64,000 bases of DNA from Natrinema hispanicum (GTDB lineage Archaea; Halobacteriota; Halobacteria; Halobacteriales; Natrialbaceae): contig NZ_SHMP01000004.1 of assembly GCF_004217335.1 (NCBI RefSeq), positions 496,001-560,000 on the forward strand, read 5' to 3'. Numbering within the stretch: position 1 is the first letter of the stretch; every line of letters begins with the position of its first letter. The notes under the pieces were generated by a model. That model made no database searches, was not told where the DNA came from, and saw only the letters and a list, made by a program, of their open reading frames with translations. This document shows, in pieces, positions 1 through 9,247 of this stretch. A program made the position numbers and the translations under genes.

Positions 1-1
1 T

Positions 2-610
2 CCGGTCCCGGAGGACGCACCGATGTTCATGGGGTTCAAATCGGGCTTTCGGAAGACACAGGCGAGCGAAGACCGCGTGACGATTCAGGACGGGCCGTTC
101 GCCGGCGGCACGACGATCCACCTCTCGAGGCTCCAGTTGCACCTCCACCAGTGGTACGACCAGGACAGTCGTGATCAACGCGTTGCCAAGATGTTTTCGC
201 CAGACCACGCTGCCGACGACCTCGTCGAGGGGGCCGGGCACAATCTTGGCGACTCGAGCCGCGTCACAGAGATCGCCGAGAGCGCGGCCGAGGACGCCCG
301 GAACGAGGGAACGGTCGGCCACGCCCAGAAGACATCGCGTGCCCGTGAGGACGGCGAACCGATCATCCTCCGACGGGACTTCGACTCGACCGACGACGAC
401 CGGGCTGCTACGCACTTTCTCTCCTTGCAGCGGTCGATCGCCGACTTCGTGAAGACCCGCGAGGCGATGACTGGGACCGATCTCACCGAGGGCTCAGTCG
501 GCGCACGAACCAACAACGGCATTCTCCAGTATCTAAGCGTCCACAACCGGGCCAACTACCTCGCGCCACCGCGAGAGCTGCGGTCTCTGCCTGCGCCGAA
601 TCCGGCGTAA
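2..610 (+). CDS. DyP-type peroxidase-like protein, C-terminal part (cut by window start)
   Basis: The frame is open to the left edge, so only the C-terminal half of the gene is present. The visible 200 residues carry a GFKSG motif, a GPFAGGTTIH strand, a W/Q-rich helix, a GHAQKTSRAR segment placed where DyP peroxidases have their proximal histidine, and an ILRRDF...HFLSLQRSIADF stretch typical of the C-terminal ferredoxin-like domain of DyP heme peroxidases. Haloarchaea carry exported DyP-like proteins (DUF7405 group) and this is probably one. The N-terminal half, any Tat signal and the distal GxxDG motif lie outside the window, so activity cannot be judged. Confidence 0.6.
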   Translation, partial: PVPEDAPMFMGFKSGFRKTQASEDRVTIQDGPFAGGTTIHLSRLQLHLHQWYDQDSRDQRVAKMFSPDHAADDLVEGAGHNLGDSSRVTEIAESAAEDARNEGTVGHAQKTSRAREDGEPIILRRDFDSTDDDRAATHFLSLQRSIADFVKTREAMTGTDLTEGSVGARTNNGILQYLSVHNRANYLAPPRELRSLPAPNPA

Positions 611-692
611 CGAGTGGCCTCGCTGTGTAGGGTCGGAATCCAAACTGGAGGGGCCGATAATACTTAAGACAGAGACCCTCATATGCGTTGAT

Positions 693-914
693 ATGTTCTC
701 AGACGGGCTGGAGATTCCGGAGTACGTCGCCGATGTAGTCACAATCGTTCAACTGCTTCTGGGAGTGCTACTCCCGATCGCGATGATCGGATGGGTGGAC
801 ATAATTCTCGACAGCTACTTCGGCCCGGACGACGTCCGTTTCTATCCTGAAGTGGCGCTAGCCCTGATCGGTGGGGTCGTCGTGATATACCTTCTCGGCA
901 CGCTCTACGAGTAG
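693..914 (+). CDS. Small two-helix membrane protein of unknown function
   Basis: The product is 73 residues with two clear hydrophobic segments (about residues 15-36 and 52-70) separated by an acidic loop, so both ends lie on the same side of the membrane. I do not recognise a family. An AT-rich box (AATACTTAAG, about 658-667) lies some 27 bases before the ATG, the spacing expected for a leaderless haloarchaeal transcript, which supports a real gene and this start. It stands alone between the peroxidase fragment and a convergent gene. Confidence 0.55.
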   Translation: MFSDGLEIPEYVADVVTIVQLLLGVLLPIAMIGWVDIILDSYFGPDDVRFYPEVALALIGGVVVIYLLGTLYE

Positions 915-1009
915 TCCCTCGCTGCCATCTCTTTGTCATGAACTGACTGACTCCTCTCCTGGCCACGCTGGATATTGATTCCACCCTCGAGTGTGGCTGC
1001 TCGAGCGAC

Positions 1010-1444
1010 TTACGCCGAGTCAGGCACATGCGTCCGACTGGCGTTTGCCGCCACGTCGTCGAACAGCGCCGCGGCGTCATCGGCCAGTGGGTAGGCGTCG
1101 TGGTACGGATCGATCTCGCGGTCGGTTCCCATGACGGACTGGATCGCGTCGGCGACGCGCTCGTAGTTCTCGTCGACGATGTCCTGAACGAGGACCGGCA
1201 TGCCGGCTCGCTCGCAGAGCTCACTCGCGGCAGCCCGGCCCGCCCAGACCGTCTCGGCTTCGCTATCGACGAAAAACAGTGCGAAGGGTGCTTCGCCGAA
1301 CTGCGCCTCGAGAAAGTCCTGTGCGGCCGGCTCGTCCCAGGAGACGACGCCGACACCCTCGAGCTGGCGCATCGCGGTCGAGGCGGCCGAACAGAACGGG
1401 CAATCACCGTCGTAGAGCAGGATACCGGTAAACTGCGACGACAT
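1010..1444 (-). CDS. Thiol-disulfide oxidoreductase-like DCC family protein (DUF393)
   Basis: This 144-residue protein begins MSSQFTGILLYDGDCPFCSAA, with the YDGDCPFC motif that defines the DCC/DUF393 family: a thioredoxin-like fold with a CxxC pair near the N terminus. Such proteins are thought to act in thiol-disulfide exchange, but substrates are not established. The ATG at 1444 was chosen because the family starts a few residues before DGDCPFC; the frame extends further upstream without conserved sequence. The next gene on the same strand encodes a ferredoxin, so the pair may be co-transcribed. Confidence 0.75.
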   Translation of the reverse strand: MSSQFTGILLYDGDCPFCSAASTAMRQLEGVGVVSWDEPAAQDFLEAQFGEAPFALFFVDSEAETVWAGRAAASELCERAGMPVLVQDIVDENYERVADAIQSVMGTDREIDPYHDAYPLADDAAALFDDVAANASRTHVPDSA

Positions 1445-1515
1445 AGTGGCCCGTACATCGTGCGGGGTGAAAACGTTCAGTGGGCACACGCTTGGGCGGT
1501 GCGTGCGGTTGTCCA

Positions 1516-1890
1516 CTATCCGAGCTTCGACCGTCCTGGCGGCCTGTCGTGGTCGGCACGGTGCTGGAGCAACTCGCCGTACTGTTCGACTTTGATGATG
1601 CAATCGGAGCGGGGGCGTGCGACACAGGTAAGGACGAATCCCGCCGCCTCATCTTCGGGATAGTACCGCTTGGCCCGACTGTGGTCGACCTCGCCGGAGA
1701 TGAGTGTCGCCCCGCAGGTGATACACCAGCCCTGCTGGCAGTCCGCAGAAAGCCAGATGCCCGCCGACCGGGCCGCCTCGAGAATCGATTCGTCCTCACG
1801 GACCTCGATCGTTCGGGATTCACCGGCAGCGTCCAGATCGGCGTCTGCCGGCACGCGAAGTTCGACATCCCACGTCGTGGGGGCTGTCAC
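1516..1890 (-). CDS. Plant-type 2Fe-2S ferredoxin
   Basis: The protein is about 124 residues from a GTG start and shows the canonical 2Fe-2S ferredoxin pattern: C-x4-C-x2-C in DCQQGWCITC followed by a fourth cysteine in VLTCVARP. The N-terminal beta strands (DVELRVPAD) and the ESILEAARSAGIWL helix before the cluster loop match small electron-transfer ferredoxins of haloarchaea. A longer reading to 2052 would run through the palindromic repeat at 1969-2054 and is not conserved-looking, so the GTG at 1890 is preferred. It probably carries single electrons to cytosolic oxidoreductases. Confidence 0.8.
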   Translation of the reverse strand: MTAPTTWDVELRVPADADLDAAGESRTIEVREDESILEAARSAGIWLSADCQQGWCITCGATLISGEVDHSRAKRYYPEDEAAGFVLTCVARPRSDCIIKVEQYGELLQHRADHDRPPGRSKLG

Positions 1891-1968
1891 GGATGCAGAT
1901 ACGGCTGGCCGCGAAAAAGGCCTCCGGTCGGCAGCCTGCAAGCACCCGTCTTGCCGACAATGACCGAC

Positions 1969-2054
1969 TGATACGGTCTGCTGTACCGATTTACCGGTGC
2001 AACCGCAGGACGGTTCGGGGTTGCACCGGAAATGACTGACAGCAAACCGCATGA
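1969..2054. repeat. Long dispersed palindrome, family 1, copy A
   Basis: About 86 bases form a nested hairpin. The outer arm TGATACGGTCTGCTGT pairs with a 3' arm that reads TCATGCGGTTTGCTGTCA on the other strand, and the inner arm CCGGTGCAACC pairs perfectly with GGTTGCACCGG. It lies between two divergent genes. Related copies occur at 9248-9384, 9739-9776, 45199-45283 and, decayed or halved, at 12278-12362 and 25575-25593. Confidence 0.75.
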
Positions 2055-2135
2055 GTTTCGCGTCGCTCGAGCGGAGACGAATCGGCCGGAACGCGCTGGG
2101 GCGGCCTATTTCAGCCGCGTCGGTGTCAATTCGCC

Positions 2136-2942
2136 ATGGCGAACATCGCCATTACCGGCGCGGCGGGAAACGTTGGGCGGGCGATCGTCGACGCGTTCCC
2201 GGCCGACGAGCACGACTTGACCCTATTCTCTCACAGCGAGACCGCAGCCCTCGAGACGACGCTCCTCGAGATTACCGACCGCGAACAGTTCGTCGACGCG
2301 CTCGAGGGACAAGACGTGGTAATTCATCTCGCGGCCATCTCCTCGCCGCGAGCCACGTGGGACGACCTTCGCGGGCCGAACATCGACGGGCTCTCCAATG
2401 CCTTCGAGGCCGCGATCGAAAACGATCTCGAGCGGGTGGTCTTTGCGAGTTCGAACCACGCGGTCAACATGGGAAACACCGTCTCGCCGAGCCGCCCGGA
2501 GTCGACGGTCGGCACGCCCGAAATCGTCCGGCCAGGCGATCCGGTCGATCCGGACACCTACTACGGCGTCACGAAGGTCTTCGGCGAGGCGATGGGCTCG
2601 TACTACGCGAACCGCCACGGACTCGAGGTGGTCACTCTCCGGATCGGCTGGCTGCTCACCCGCGACGAGCTCCGCCAGGAGTGTCGCGAGCGAGACGGAG
2701 CCGGCGAGCGCTACGCCCGCGCGATGTGGCTCAGCCCCGGCGACTGCCGACGGCTGCTCAACGCGGCCGCGACGGCGACGCTCGAAACGTCACCGCTGAT
2801 CGCACACGGCATCTCCAATAACTCCAAACGCTTCCTCTCCTTGTCCGAGACGATGCAAGCACTCGCATACCGGCCCACCGACGACGCCGAAGCGGTTCTG
2901 AGCGACGCGTCGGACGGGCGAAACGGGCTCGAGACAAGCTAA
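2136..2942 (+). CDS. NAD-dependent epimerase/dehydratase, uronate dehydrogenase or Azf-like
   Basis: This 268-residue protein has the Rossmann motif TGAAGNVG at residues 7-14, an extended-SDR active site with S/T in FASSNHA and YYGVTK (YxxxK), and a LRIGWLL strand. The layout and length fit the short uronate-dehydrogenase branch that also includes the haloarchaeal NAD-dependent glucose-6-phosphate dehydrogenase (Azf). It probably oxidises a sugar or sugar phosphate in the cytoplasm; the exact substrate cannot be read from sequence. It is monocistronic, with palindrome copy A upstream. Confidence 0.7.
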   Translation: MANIAITGAAGNVGRAIVDAFPADEHDLTLFSHSETAALETTLLEITDREQFVDALEGQDVVIHLAAISSPRATWDDLRGPNIDGLSNAFEAAIENDLERVVFASSNHAVNMGNTVSPSRPESTVGTPEIVRPGDPVDPDTYYGVTKVFGEAMGSYYANRHGLEVVTLRIGWLLTRDELRQECRERDGAGERYARAMWLSPGDCRRLLNAAATATLETSPLIAHGISNNSKRFLSLSETMQALAYRPTDDAEAVLSDASDGRNGLETS

Positions 2943-3030
2943 TTCTGGGCAGTCACGTCGACGTGTATTCGTTCCGAAACGGATCCACGGAATCGTAACA
3001 CGGAATACCGACACGTTCGTAGGCACACAC

Positions 3031-3306
3031 ATGTCAGTCAAGGTGTCCGAGTCGACCGGCTATGGGCCGAACACACAGATGTCCCTGTTCGGCTACATCA
3101 TGGCCGGCGTACTCGTGATCGTCCTTCTTCCGCTTCTCCCCGTGCTGGCTGTCGTGTGGGTTCTCTGGAAGGTGTTCGTCTCGGACGAGGAACTCGAGCA
3201 TAGTTTCGAGACGTGGCGGCGTGAAGCAGACCGTGCCAGCACCGATCTACTCGAAGCCGATGACGATGCCGAGGCCGAGGAGGCCGAAACCGACGAAGAC
3301 GCTTAG
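3031..3306 (+). CDS. Small single-pass membrane protein, DUF7535-like
   Basis: The 91-residue product has a short polar N terminus, one long hydrophobic segment (residues about 19-50), a charged linker and a very acidic tail rich in Asp, Glu and Ala. This layout resembles the small haloarchaeal DUF7535 proteins, whose function is unknown; the family assignment is from memory of pattern only. The ATG at 3031 is the first in the frame. Confidence 0.6.
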   Translation: MSVKVSESTGYGPNTQMSLFGYIMAGVLVIVLLPLLPVLAVVWVLWKVFVSDEELEHSFETWRREADRASTDLLEADDDAEAEEAETDEDA

Positions 3307-3373
3307 ATCGAGTCGACGAAACGGCGGATCGTAACGTCGCAGTCACATTGTTTTCGCTTCACAGCCACCGCTA

Positions 3374-4384
3374 TTAGTCGTCCGCACTGGCTGCTGTGCA
3401 CAGACCAGACGGCGGCCCGCCGGGAAGCACGTCGCGGTCATGTAGGGCCGAAAACTCGAGGTCGGGCCCGCGGGCGACGATTCGGTGGGGGTTCACGTCG
3501 GGATGGGTCGTGTAGTAGTGTTCTTTGATGTGGGCCATATTCACCGTCTCGGCGACACCGGGTGTTTGGTACAGATCGCGCAAATACGGCCAGAGGTTGT
3601 CGTACTCACGGATGGACTGGGCATTACACATGAAGTGAGTATGATAGACGTTGTCGAATCGGACGAGCGTCGTAAACATCGCAATATCGGCCTCAGTCAG
3701 CCGATCGCCCGCGAGATAGCGCTGGTCTGCGAGCACCTCGTCCCAGTGATCGAGCGCCGCGAAGAGCTCGTCGACTGCCTCGTCGTAGGGCTCCTGTTTC
3801 GTGGCGAACCCGGCCCGATAGACGCCGTTGTTGATCGGCTCGTAGATTTCGTCGATGATCCGATCGACCTCGTCACGATAGCCTTCGGGATAGAGGTCAA
3901 CATCTCGTTGCGCATACTCGTCGAACTCGGTGTCGAACAGCCGCATGATCTCTTCGGACTCGTTGTTGACGATGGTGTCTTCGTTCCTGTCCCAGAGGAC
4001 TGGTACTGTCACACGGCAGGTCGCGTCCGGGTCCGCGCGGACGTAGAGTTCTCGGAGGAAGTCCGCATCGTGGACGCCATCGCGGGTACAGCCGTCTTTG
4101 TCGGGCGTGAACTGCCAGCCGTCCTCGCCACGATATGGGTCGACGACCGAGACCGAAATCGCGTCCTCGAGCCCCAAAAGCGTCCGCATCAAAAGCGTCC
4201 GGTGGGCCCACGGACAGGCATACGAGACGTAGAGGTGGTATCGACCTGCCTCGGGCTGAAACCGGGCGTCGGGATCGTCTTGGATTTCGTGTCGAAACGG
4301 CGTCTCCTGGCGCTGGAACGAGCCGTCTTCGGTAGTGACCTCGAAGGCGTCGGTGCGCCACTCGCCGTCGACGAGCATATTCAT
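3374..4384 (-). CDS. Glutathionyl-hydroquinone reductase-like (ECM4/YqjG) GST-fold protein
   Basis: The 336-residue protein matches the YqjG/ECM4 branch of omega-type glutathione S-transferases. It has a thioredoxin-like N-terminal domain with the catalytic cysteine in YVSYACPWAHR (about residue 58), the conserved NNESEEIMR segment binding the thiol, and an all-helical C-terminal domain with RYLAGDRLTEADI. Family members reductively cleave thiol conjugates of quinones. Haloarchaea use gamma-glutamylcysteine rather than glutathione, so that is the likely co-substrate here. A glutaredoxin at 9484 may belong to the same thiol system. It is convergent with the small gene at 3031. Confidence 0.85.
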   Translation of the reverse strand: MNMLVDGEWRTDAFEVTTEDGSFQRQETPFRHEIQDDPDARFQPEAGRYHLYVSYACPWAHRTLLMRTLLGLEDAISVSVVDPYRGEDGWQFTPDKDGCTRDGVHDADFLRELYVRADPDATCRVTVPVLWDRNEDTIVNNESEEIMRLFDTEFDEYAQRDVDLYPEGYRDEVDRIIDEIYEPINNGVYRAGFATKQEPYDEAVDELFAALDHWDEVLADQRYLAGDRLTEADIAMFTTLVRFDNVYHTHFMCNAQSIREYDNLWPYLRDLYQTPGVAETVNMAHIKEHYYTTHPDVNPHRIVARGPDLEFSALHDRDVLPGGPPSGLCTAASADD

Positions 4385-4476
4385 ACGATCGTCTCGGGTC
4401 GCAAGCGGGAAGTACCCTCGCTAACACCCGTGTCACCGGGTTCGCCGCCTGTCACTGCCACCCGTCGATCGAGGTC

Positions 4477-5463
4477 TCAGAGTGCCACGCTCACAACCCA
4501 GTATCCCGCTCCGAGTGTGACGAGGGCGATACCCTCGAGACGAGTTAATCGACGCCCAGTCGCGAGCACGACCGTCGCAAACGCGGTCAGCACGCAGAGC
4601 CACGCGATGCCGAGAAAAACGGCGGGATCGACCGCCGTCGGTTGGACGACAGCGACGATCCCCAGAACGCCGAGGACGTTGAAGACGTTCGAGCCGACGA
4701 CGTTGCCCGCTGCAATGCCGACGTCGCCGCGACGGATAGCGACGACGGAGGTGACGAGTTCCGGCAGCGAGGTCCCGATCGCGACGATCGTCGCGCCGAC
4801 CGCCCACTCGGAGATGCCCACGGCCAGGGCCAGTCCGACCGCCGCGTCGATCAGCACGCGCCCGCCGCCGATCACCAAGAGCAGGCCCACGAGGACGCGA
4901 CCGCCCTCGAGCCCCGACCGGATTTCGCGTGGCGTCTCCTCATCAGCGTCGAGCGGCGGAACCGTCGCTCCGTCGTCGACTGTGTCGGGGTGACCGTCGT
5001 CCGCCCGGCTCGCTCTCTGAATTGCAACGCCGAGCGCGCCGAGGTAGCCGCCGAGCAACGCGAGCAGGATAATACCCTCGAGTCGCGAGACGGCTCCGTT
5101 CAGGAGGACGACGGCGGCGACTGCCGTCGCGGCAGCCATCGCGAGTGCGTCCCGACGGACCAGCGTCTCGGCGACCCGAAACGGCGAAAGGACGCCGATG
5201 AGACCGAGGATCACGCCAAGATTGAACAGGTTCGAGCCGACGACGTTGCCGACCGAGACGTCGCCCCGGCCCGCGAACGCGGCCTCGACCGAAACGGCGA
5301 TTTCCGGCGCGGAGGTGCCGAAGGCGACGACCGTGAGGCCAACGACGAGCGCGGAGACGCCGGCCGCACCGGCGAGTCGCGAGGCCCCGGTCACGAGCAG
5401 GCGTGCGCCGCCCCAGAGCGCGATCGTGCCGACAATGAGCAATCCAGCATCGACGACGCTCAT
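4477..5463 (-). CDS. Calcium/sodium antiporter, CaCA family (YrbG-like)
   Basis: The 328-residue membrane protein has about ten hydrophobic segments and the two inverted alpha repeats that define the CaCA exchangers: FGTSAPEIAVSVEAAFAG with GNVVGSNLFNLG in the first half, and IGTSLPELVTSVVAIRRG with GNVVGSNVFNVLG in the second. The acidic residues in these repeats bind the exchanged cation. An acidic cytoplasmic loop (TVDDGATVPPLDADEE) separates the halves. It probably exports Ca2+ in exchange for Na+ or H+. The ATG at 5463 was chosen because hydrophobic sequence starts there. Confidence 0.9.
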   Translation of the reverse strand: MSVVDAGLLIVGTIALWGGARLLVTGASRLAGAAGVSALVVGLTVVAFGTSAPEIAVSVEAAFAGRGDVSVGNVVGSNLFNLGVILGLIGVLSPFRVAETLVRRDALAMAAATAVAAVVLLNGAVSRLEGIILLALLGGYLGALGVAIQRASRADDGHPDTVDDGATVPPLDADEETPREIRSGLEGGRVLVGLLLVIGGGRVLIDAAVGLALAVGISEWAVGATIVAIGTSLPELVTSVVAIRRGDVGIAAGNVVGSNVFNVLGVLGIVAVVQPTAVDPAVFLGIAWLCVLTAFATVVLATGRRLTRLEGIALVTLGAGYWVVSVAL

Positions 5464-5581
5464 CAGTCCTTGGGTGTCCTTCGCAGGACGCGGTGAAAAA
5501 CGTCGGGCACGGCACGTCGCCGACCGACCCGATCGATACGAGGCACAAGCGTTTAAGCGGTCCCCGTGAGCACTCGAGGGT

Positions 5582-6649
5582 ATGGCAGACGACGGGGAGC
5601 GACACCGCCAGAGTCGGCTGTTCACGGACGAGGACGGCGGGTTCGACGCCGACCGCGCACGCGAGGAATCACTGCCGGTCGAAGATGGCGAGGTGATCGA
5701 TACCGACGAATTGGCCGACCACCAGCGCTACATCGAGGGCCGGGGGATCTACGACGAGCGCAATCGCGTGAACGATCTGACCGGCAAGGAATGGAAGTAC
5801 GCCACGAAGTCGGTGATCGCCGAAGGCTACCCACCCGACCTCCAACACAACCTGCGCAGCGAACACGGCGGGCAGAAACCCCCGCGGCTCTGTGCCGAGT
5901 TGATCGGTCGGTTCAGCAAGGCCGGCGACACCGTCCTCGACCCCTTCGCCGGCGTCGGCGGCACCTTGTTGGGTGCGAGTCTCTGTGAACACGAGGACAC
6001 CGGCCGCCGGGAAGCGATCGGCTTCGAGCGCACCGACCGGTGGGTCGAGATCTATCACGAGGTCCTCGAGCGCGAAAACGATGAGCGGCGTGCGCGTGGC
6101 GACCCGCCACTCGCCACACAGGACATGCGCCATGGCGACTGTGCCGACCTGATCGACGACGTTGACGACGATGCGATCGATCTCCTGTTGACCGACGTTC
6201 CCTACTGGCACATGGACGAGCTCGAGCAGACGCGCAACGAGCGCCGGACCCGCGAAAGCAAGCTGGGCTCGTTCGATCGGTCTGACGAGAGTGACGACGA
6301 GAACGGCGACGCTGCCTCTGGGACGGACGTAACCTGGGAGACGAAAGCCGACTGGCTCACGGACATGGCCGAGAAGTTCGACCGGTTTTCGGACGCCGTC
6401 GCCCCGGACGGCCACGTCGTCGTCTTCATCGGAGACATGTACCGCGAGCAATCCTACGAGTTCCTCTCGGCGGAGCTCGCACAGGCGATCGAGTCGACCG
6501 CGCCGCTGTCGCTGGCGGCGAATCTGATCTGGTACGACCCGACGAAAGACCTCCACGTCTACGGCTATCCGTTCTCGTTTGTCCCCTCGATGGTCCACCA
6601 GAACGTGCTCGTTTTCCGTCTCGAAAACGGCTCTTCGTCGTCCGTCTGA
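5582..6649 (+). CDS. Site-specific DNA methyltransferase (N4/N6 type), orphan
   Basis: The 355-residue protein contains the SAM-binding motif VLDPFAGVGGTLLGA at about residues 118-132, preceded by HGGQKPPRLCAELI as in DNA adenine/cytosine-N4 methylases, and a catalytic TDVPYW (DPPY-like) motif at about residue 204. The C-terminal part ends in LIWYDPTKDLHVYGYPFSFVPSMVHQNVLVF. It should methylate an exocyclic amino group in a specific DNA site. No restriction endonuclease lies beside it. A TTTAAG box about 30 bases upstream fits a leaderless start at this ATG. RNA as substrate cannot be excluded because related folds modify tRNA. Confidence 0.75.
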   Translation: MADDGERHRQSRLFTDEDGGFDADRAREESLPVEDGEVIDTDELADHQRYIEGRGIYDERNRVNDLTGKEWKYATKSVIAEGYPPDLQHNLRSEHGGQKPPRLCAELIGRFSKAGDTVLDPFAGVGGTLLGASLCEHEDTGRREAIGFERTDRWVEIYHEVLERENDERRARGDPPLATQDMRHGDCADLIDDVDDDAIDLLLTDVPYWHMDELEQTRNERRTRESKLGSFDRSDESDDENGDAASGTDVTWETKADWLTDMAEKFDRFSDAVAPDGHVVVFIGDMYREQSYEFLSAELAQAIESTAPLSLAANLIWYDPTKDLHVYGYPFSFVPSMVHQNVLVFRLENGSSSSV

Positions 6650-6902
6650 CCCCCGTCTGACGCGGTTTTATTATCCCACCGCGTGACGAAACCAATAGGC
6701 GCGCTGGCGGCCTCCCCACCACACTCCCCCCATCCCCTCGCCTGCGCGCCTGCTCCCGTTTCTCTTCCCCCATAACCATTCGGTCCGAGTGTCAGAGGCA
6801 CGTCGAGGACACTGCGGCTCGAGCCGCGGAACCGTCCCTCACAGCCAGCGTCAGACGGGCCGCGATCAGTCAGTATGCCAGGAACTCGGACAACAGCCCG
6901 TC

Positions 6903-7565
6903 TCAAGCGCTGGCGGGTAACAGGGCGGCCCGAACCGCATCCGCGCGGTCGGTTTCGGTGATGACTGCGACCTCGTCGCCGGCTGCGAGTTCCGTTCCCG
7001 GAAGCGGAATCGTCAGCGGTTCGTGTGCGCGGCCATGGGCATAGATCCGCGCGGATTCGGGCAACTCGAGTTCGCTCATTCGCTTGCCGACCGCCGGTGA
7101 TCCCTCCTTGATCTCGAGGACGGTCAGTTGGAGGTTTGCGGCGAGGTCGGCGACGACGTTGAAGTCGCCGCCAAGCAGGGCGGTTTTGGCACCTGCAGCG
7201 CCGAGTCGTTCGGGGTAGATAATCTCGTCGACCTCTGCGGCGTACTTTTCATAGATATCCTCGCGGTAGTCCGCGTCGATCCGTAAGACGGTTCGACAGC
7301 CGTGATGGGTCCCGACCATACAGGCCGCGAAGTTGACGTTGAGATCGGGTGTAAAAGCCCCGATCGCGTCGGCCGTCTCGATGCCTGCCTCGACGAGGAC
7401 GTCTTCGTCAGACCCATCGCCGTGTACCGTCTCGAACTCGTCGTCGGACACACGCTTGAGCCGATCGATATCGGTATCGACGACGACGACATCGTGGCCC
7501 TCTTCGGCGAGGATCGTTGCCGTCCGTGAGCCGACTCGACCGTACCCAACGATCACAAACCTCAT
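6903..7565 (-). CDS. trkA: TrkA-type potassium channel/transport regulator (RCK_N + RCK_C)
   Basis: The 220-residue protein has one N-terminal NAD(H)-binding domain (GYGRVGSRTA at residues 7-16, acidic VVVDTD at 27-32, HGDGSDEDVL) and one C-terminal RCK_C domain ending around GTELAAGDEVAVITE. This single-unit layout is that of peripheral TrkA proteins which gate TrkH/TrkG potassium uptake systems at the inner face of the membrane. No Trk membrane subunit is adjacent. Potassium control is central to salt-in osmoadaptation in haloarchaea. The 250 bases downstream (6650-6902) hold no convincing gene. Confidence 0.85.
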   Translation of the reverse strand: MRFVIVGYGRVGSRTATILAEEGHDVVVVDTDIDRLKRVSDDEFETVHGDGSDEDVLVEAGIETADAIGAFTPDLNVNFAACMVGTHHGCRTVLRIDADYREDIYEKYAAEVDEIIYPERLGAAGAKTALLGGDFNVVADLAANLQLTVLEIKEGSPAVGKRMSELELPESARIYAHGRAHEPLTIPLPGTELAAGDEVAVITETDRADAVRAALLPASA

Positions 7566-7754
7566 GGTACCACAGTACGCGTTCCGGGGTCAAATACGTT
7601 CGTCCACCGGTCGACAGACGCCGTCCAGCCACATCGACAGGTCGAGAGACGGATCGGTACGCTGTCAGCCACTATGCGCGAATGTACTTTCATGATAGAC
7701 GGGGCTGGACAAAAACGCTTAACTAACCCGTGTTGCTACGCTCGAGCATCCAAA

Positions 7755-9218
7755 ATGGGGGCTATCGACTTACTTTCGTCATATTTCGGATTTGACGAAC
7801 ATAATACCGACTTCACGACCGAACTGATCGCGGGGATTACGACGTTCTTGGCGATGTCGTATATCATCGTGGTGAACCCGACGGTGTTGCTGCCGGCGAT
7901 TATGGGTTTCAACGAACAGGGCGAGATCAACCAGCAGACGACCATCGACGGGGCCGTCTACGACTCGAACGAGGTGTTCCAGATGCTGGCGATCGCGACG
8001 ATCATCGCCTCGGTCGTCGCGGTGCTGGTGATGGCGCTGTACGCCAATCGACCGTTCGGACTGGCTCCCGGGATGGGACTCAACGCCTTCTTTACGTTCA
8101 CCGTCGTCATCGGGATGGGGATTCCGTGGCAGACGGCCCTCGCCGCGGTTTTCGTCGAAGGAATCATTTTCATCGCTATCACGGCCGTTGGGGCCCGCAA
8201 ATACGTCATCAACCTCTTCCCTGAGCCAGTCAAATTCTCGGTCGGTGCGGGGATCGGTGTCTTCCTGCTGTTTATCGGGCTGCAAGAGATGCAGGTCGTT
8301 ACGGGCGATCCAGCGACGCTGGTCACGCTCGGTAACGTCGCACAGAATCCGGCCGCGATCCTCGGGCTCGCCGGCCTCTTCTTGACGTTTATCCTGTGGG
8401 CACGCGGGATGAAGGGCGCGATCATCGCTGGCATCGTCACGACAGCCGTTGCCGGCTGGGGACTGTTGCTCACTGGCGTTGCGAGTGCATCGGCACTCGC
8501 ACCCGAGACGTTGCTCGACGAGAGAACCGGCGAAGTCACCTTCGAAGCAGTGACATCCCCACACTACGACATCACGCCGCTTGCCGGTGCGTTCGTCGAA
8601 GGACTGCGCGACATCGATCCACTGACGTTCGTGCTCGTCGTGTTCACGTTCTTCTTCGTCGACTTCTTCGATACCGCCGGGACGCTCATTGGCGTCGCCC
8701 AGTTCGGTGAGTTCTTAGATGAAGACGGCGAACTCCCCGAAATCGAGAAGCCACTCATGGCCGACGCTGTCGGGACGACCGTCGGGGCGATGGTCGGTAC
8801 CTCGACGGTGACGACCTTCGTCGAGTCCTCGACCGGCGTCGAGGAAGGTGGCCGCACAGGATTCACCGCCCTCGTGGTTGGGGCCCTGTTCGCACTATCG
8901 CTGATCGCAGTACCGATCATTGCCGCGATTCCCGCCTACGCGTCGTTCATCGCGCTCGTCGCCGTCGGAGTCATCATGCTCCAGGGCGTCCTCGACATCG
9001 ACTGGGAAGATCCCGCGTGGTCGGTCTCGGCCGGGCTCACGATCACGATCATGCCACTGACCTACTCCATTGCGACCGGACTGGCCGCCGGGATCATCGC
9101 GTATCCGCTGGTCAAAACGGCGATGGGTGAACGCAGAGACGTCCGGGTCGGACAGTGGGCGATCGCTGTCGCACTGATCGGCTACTTCTACGTTACCACC
9201 AGCGGGATGCTCGGCTAG
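7755..9218 (+). CDS. NCS2-type purine permease (AzgA-like guanine/hypoxanthine)
   Basis: The 487-residue membrane protein has 12-14 hydrophobic segments and hallmarks of the AzgA branch of NCS2 transporters: GITTFLAMSYIIVVNP near the N terminus, GLAPGMGLNAFFTFTVV, FFFVDFFDTAGTLIG and GTSTVTTFVESSTGVEEGGRTGFTA. Family members take up hypoxanthine, guanine or adenine with protons. The ATG at 7755 is preferred because the family begins just before FGFDEHNTDFTTE; the frame upstream is not conserved. An AT-rich box (CTTAACTAAC) about 25-35 bases before the ATG is a likely promoter. Confidence 0.88.
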   Translation: MGAIDLLSSYFGFDEHNTDFTTELIAGITTFLAMSYIIVVNPTVLLPAIMGFNEQGEINQQTTIDGAVYDSNEVFQMLAIATIIASVVAVLVMALYANRPFGLAPGMGLNAFFTFTVVIGMGIPWQTALAAVFVEGIIFIAITAVGARKYVINLFPEPVKFSVGAGIGVFLLFIGLQEMQVVTGDPATLVTLGNVAQNPAAILGLAGLFLTFILWARGMKGAIIAGIVTTAVAGWGLLLTGVASASALAPETLLDERTGEVTFEAVTSPHYDITPLAGAFVEGLRDIDPLTFVLVVFTFFFVDFFDTAGTLIGVAQFGEFLDEDGELPEIEKPLMADAVGTTVGAMVGTSTVTTFVESSTGVEEGGRTGFTALVVGALFALSLIAVPIIAAIPAYASFIALVAVGVIMLQGVLDIDWEDPAWSVSAGLTITIMPLTYSIATGLAAGIIAYPLVKTAMGERRDVRVGQWAIAVALIGYFYVTTSGMLG

Positions 9219-9247
9219 GCCCACGGCGAACACATTCAAACAGCCAC

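Noticed and set aside
3485..4993. A 502-codon plus-strand frame
   Set aside because: It covers the antisense of two well-recognised minus-strand genes (YqjG-like and CaCA antiporter) and shows no domain.
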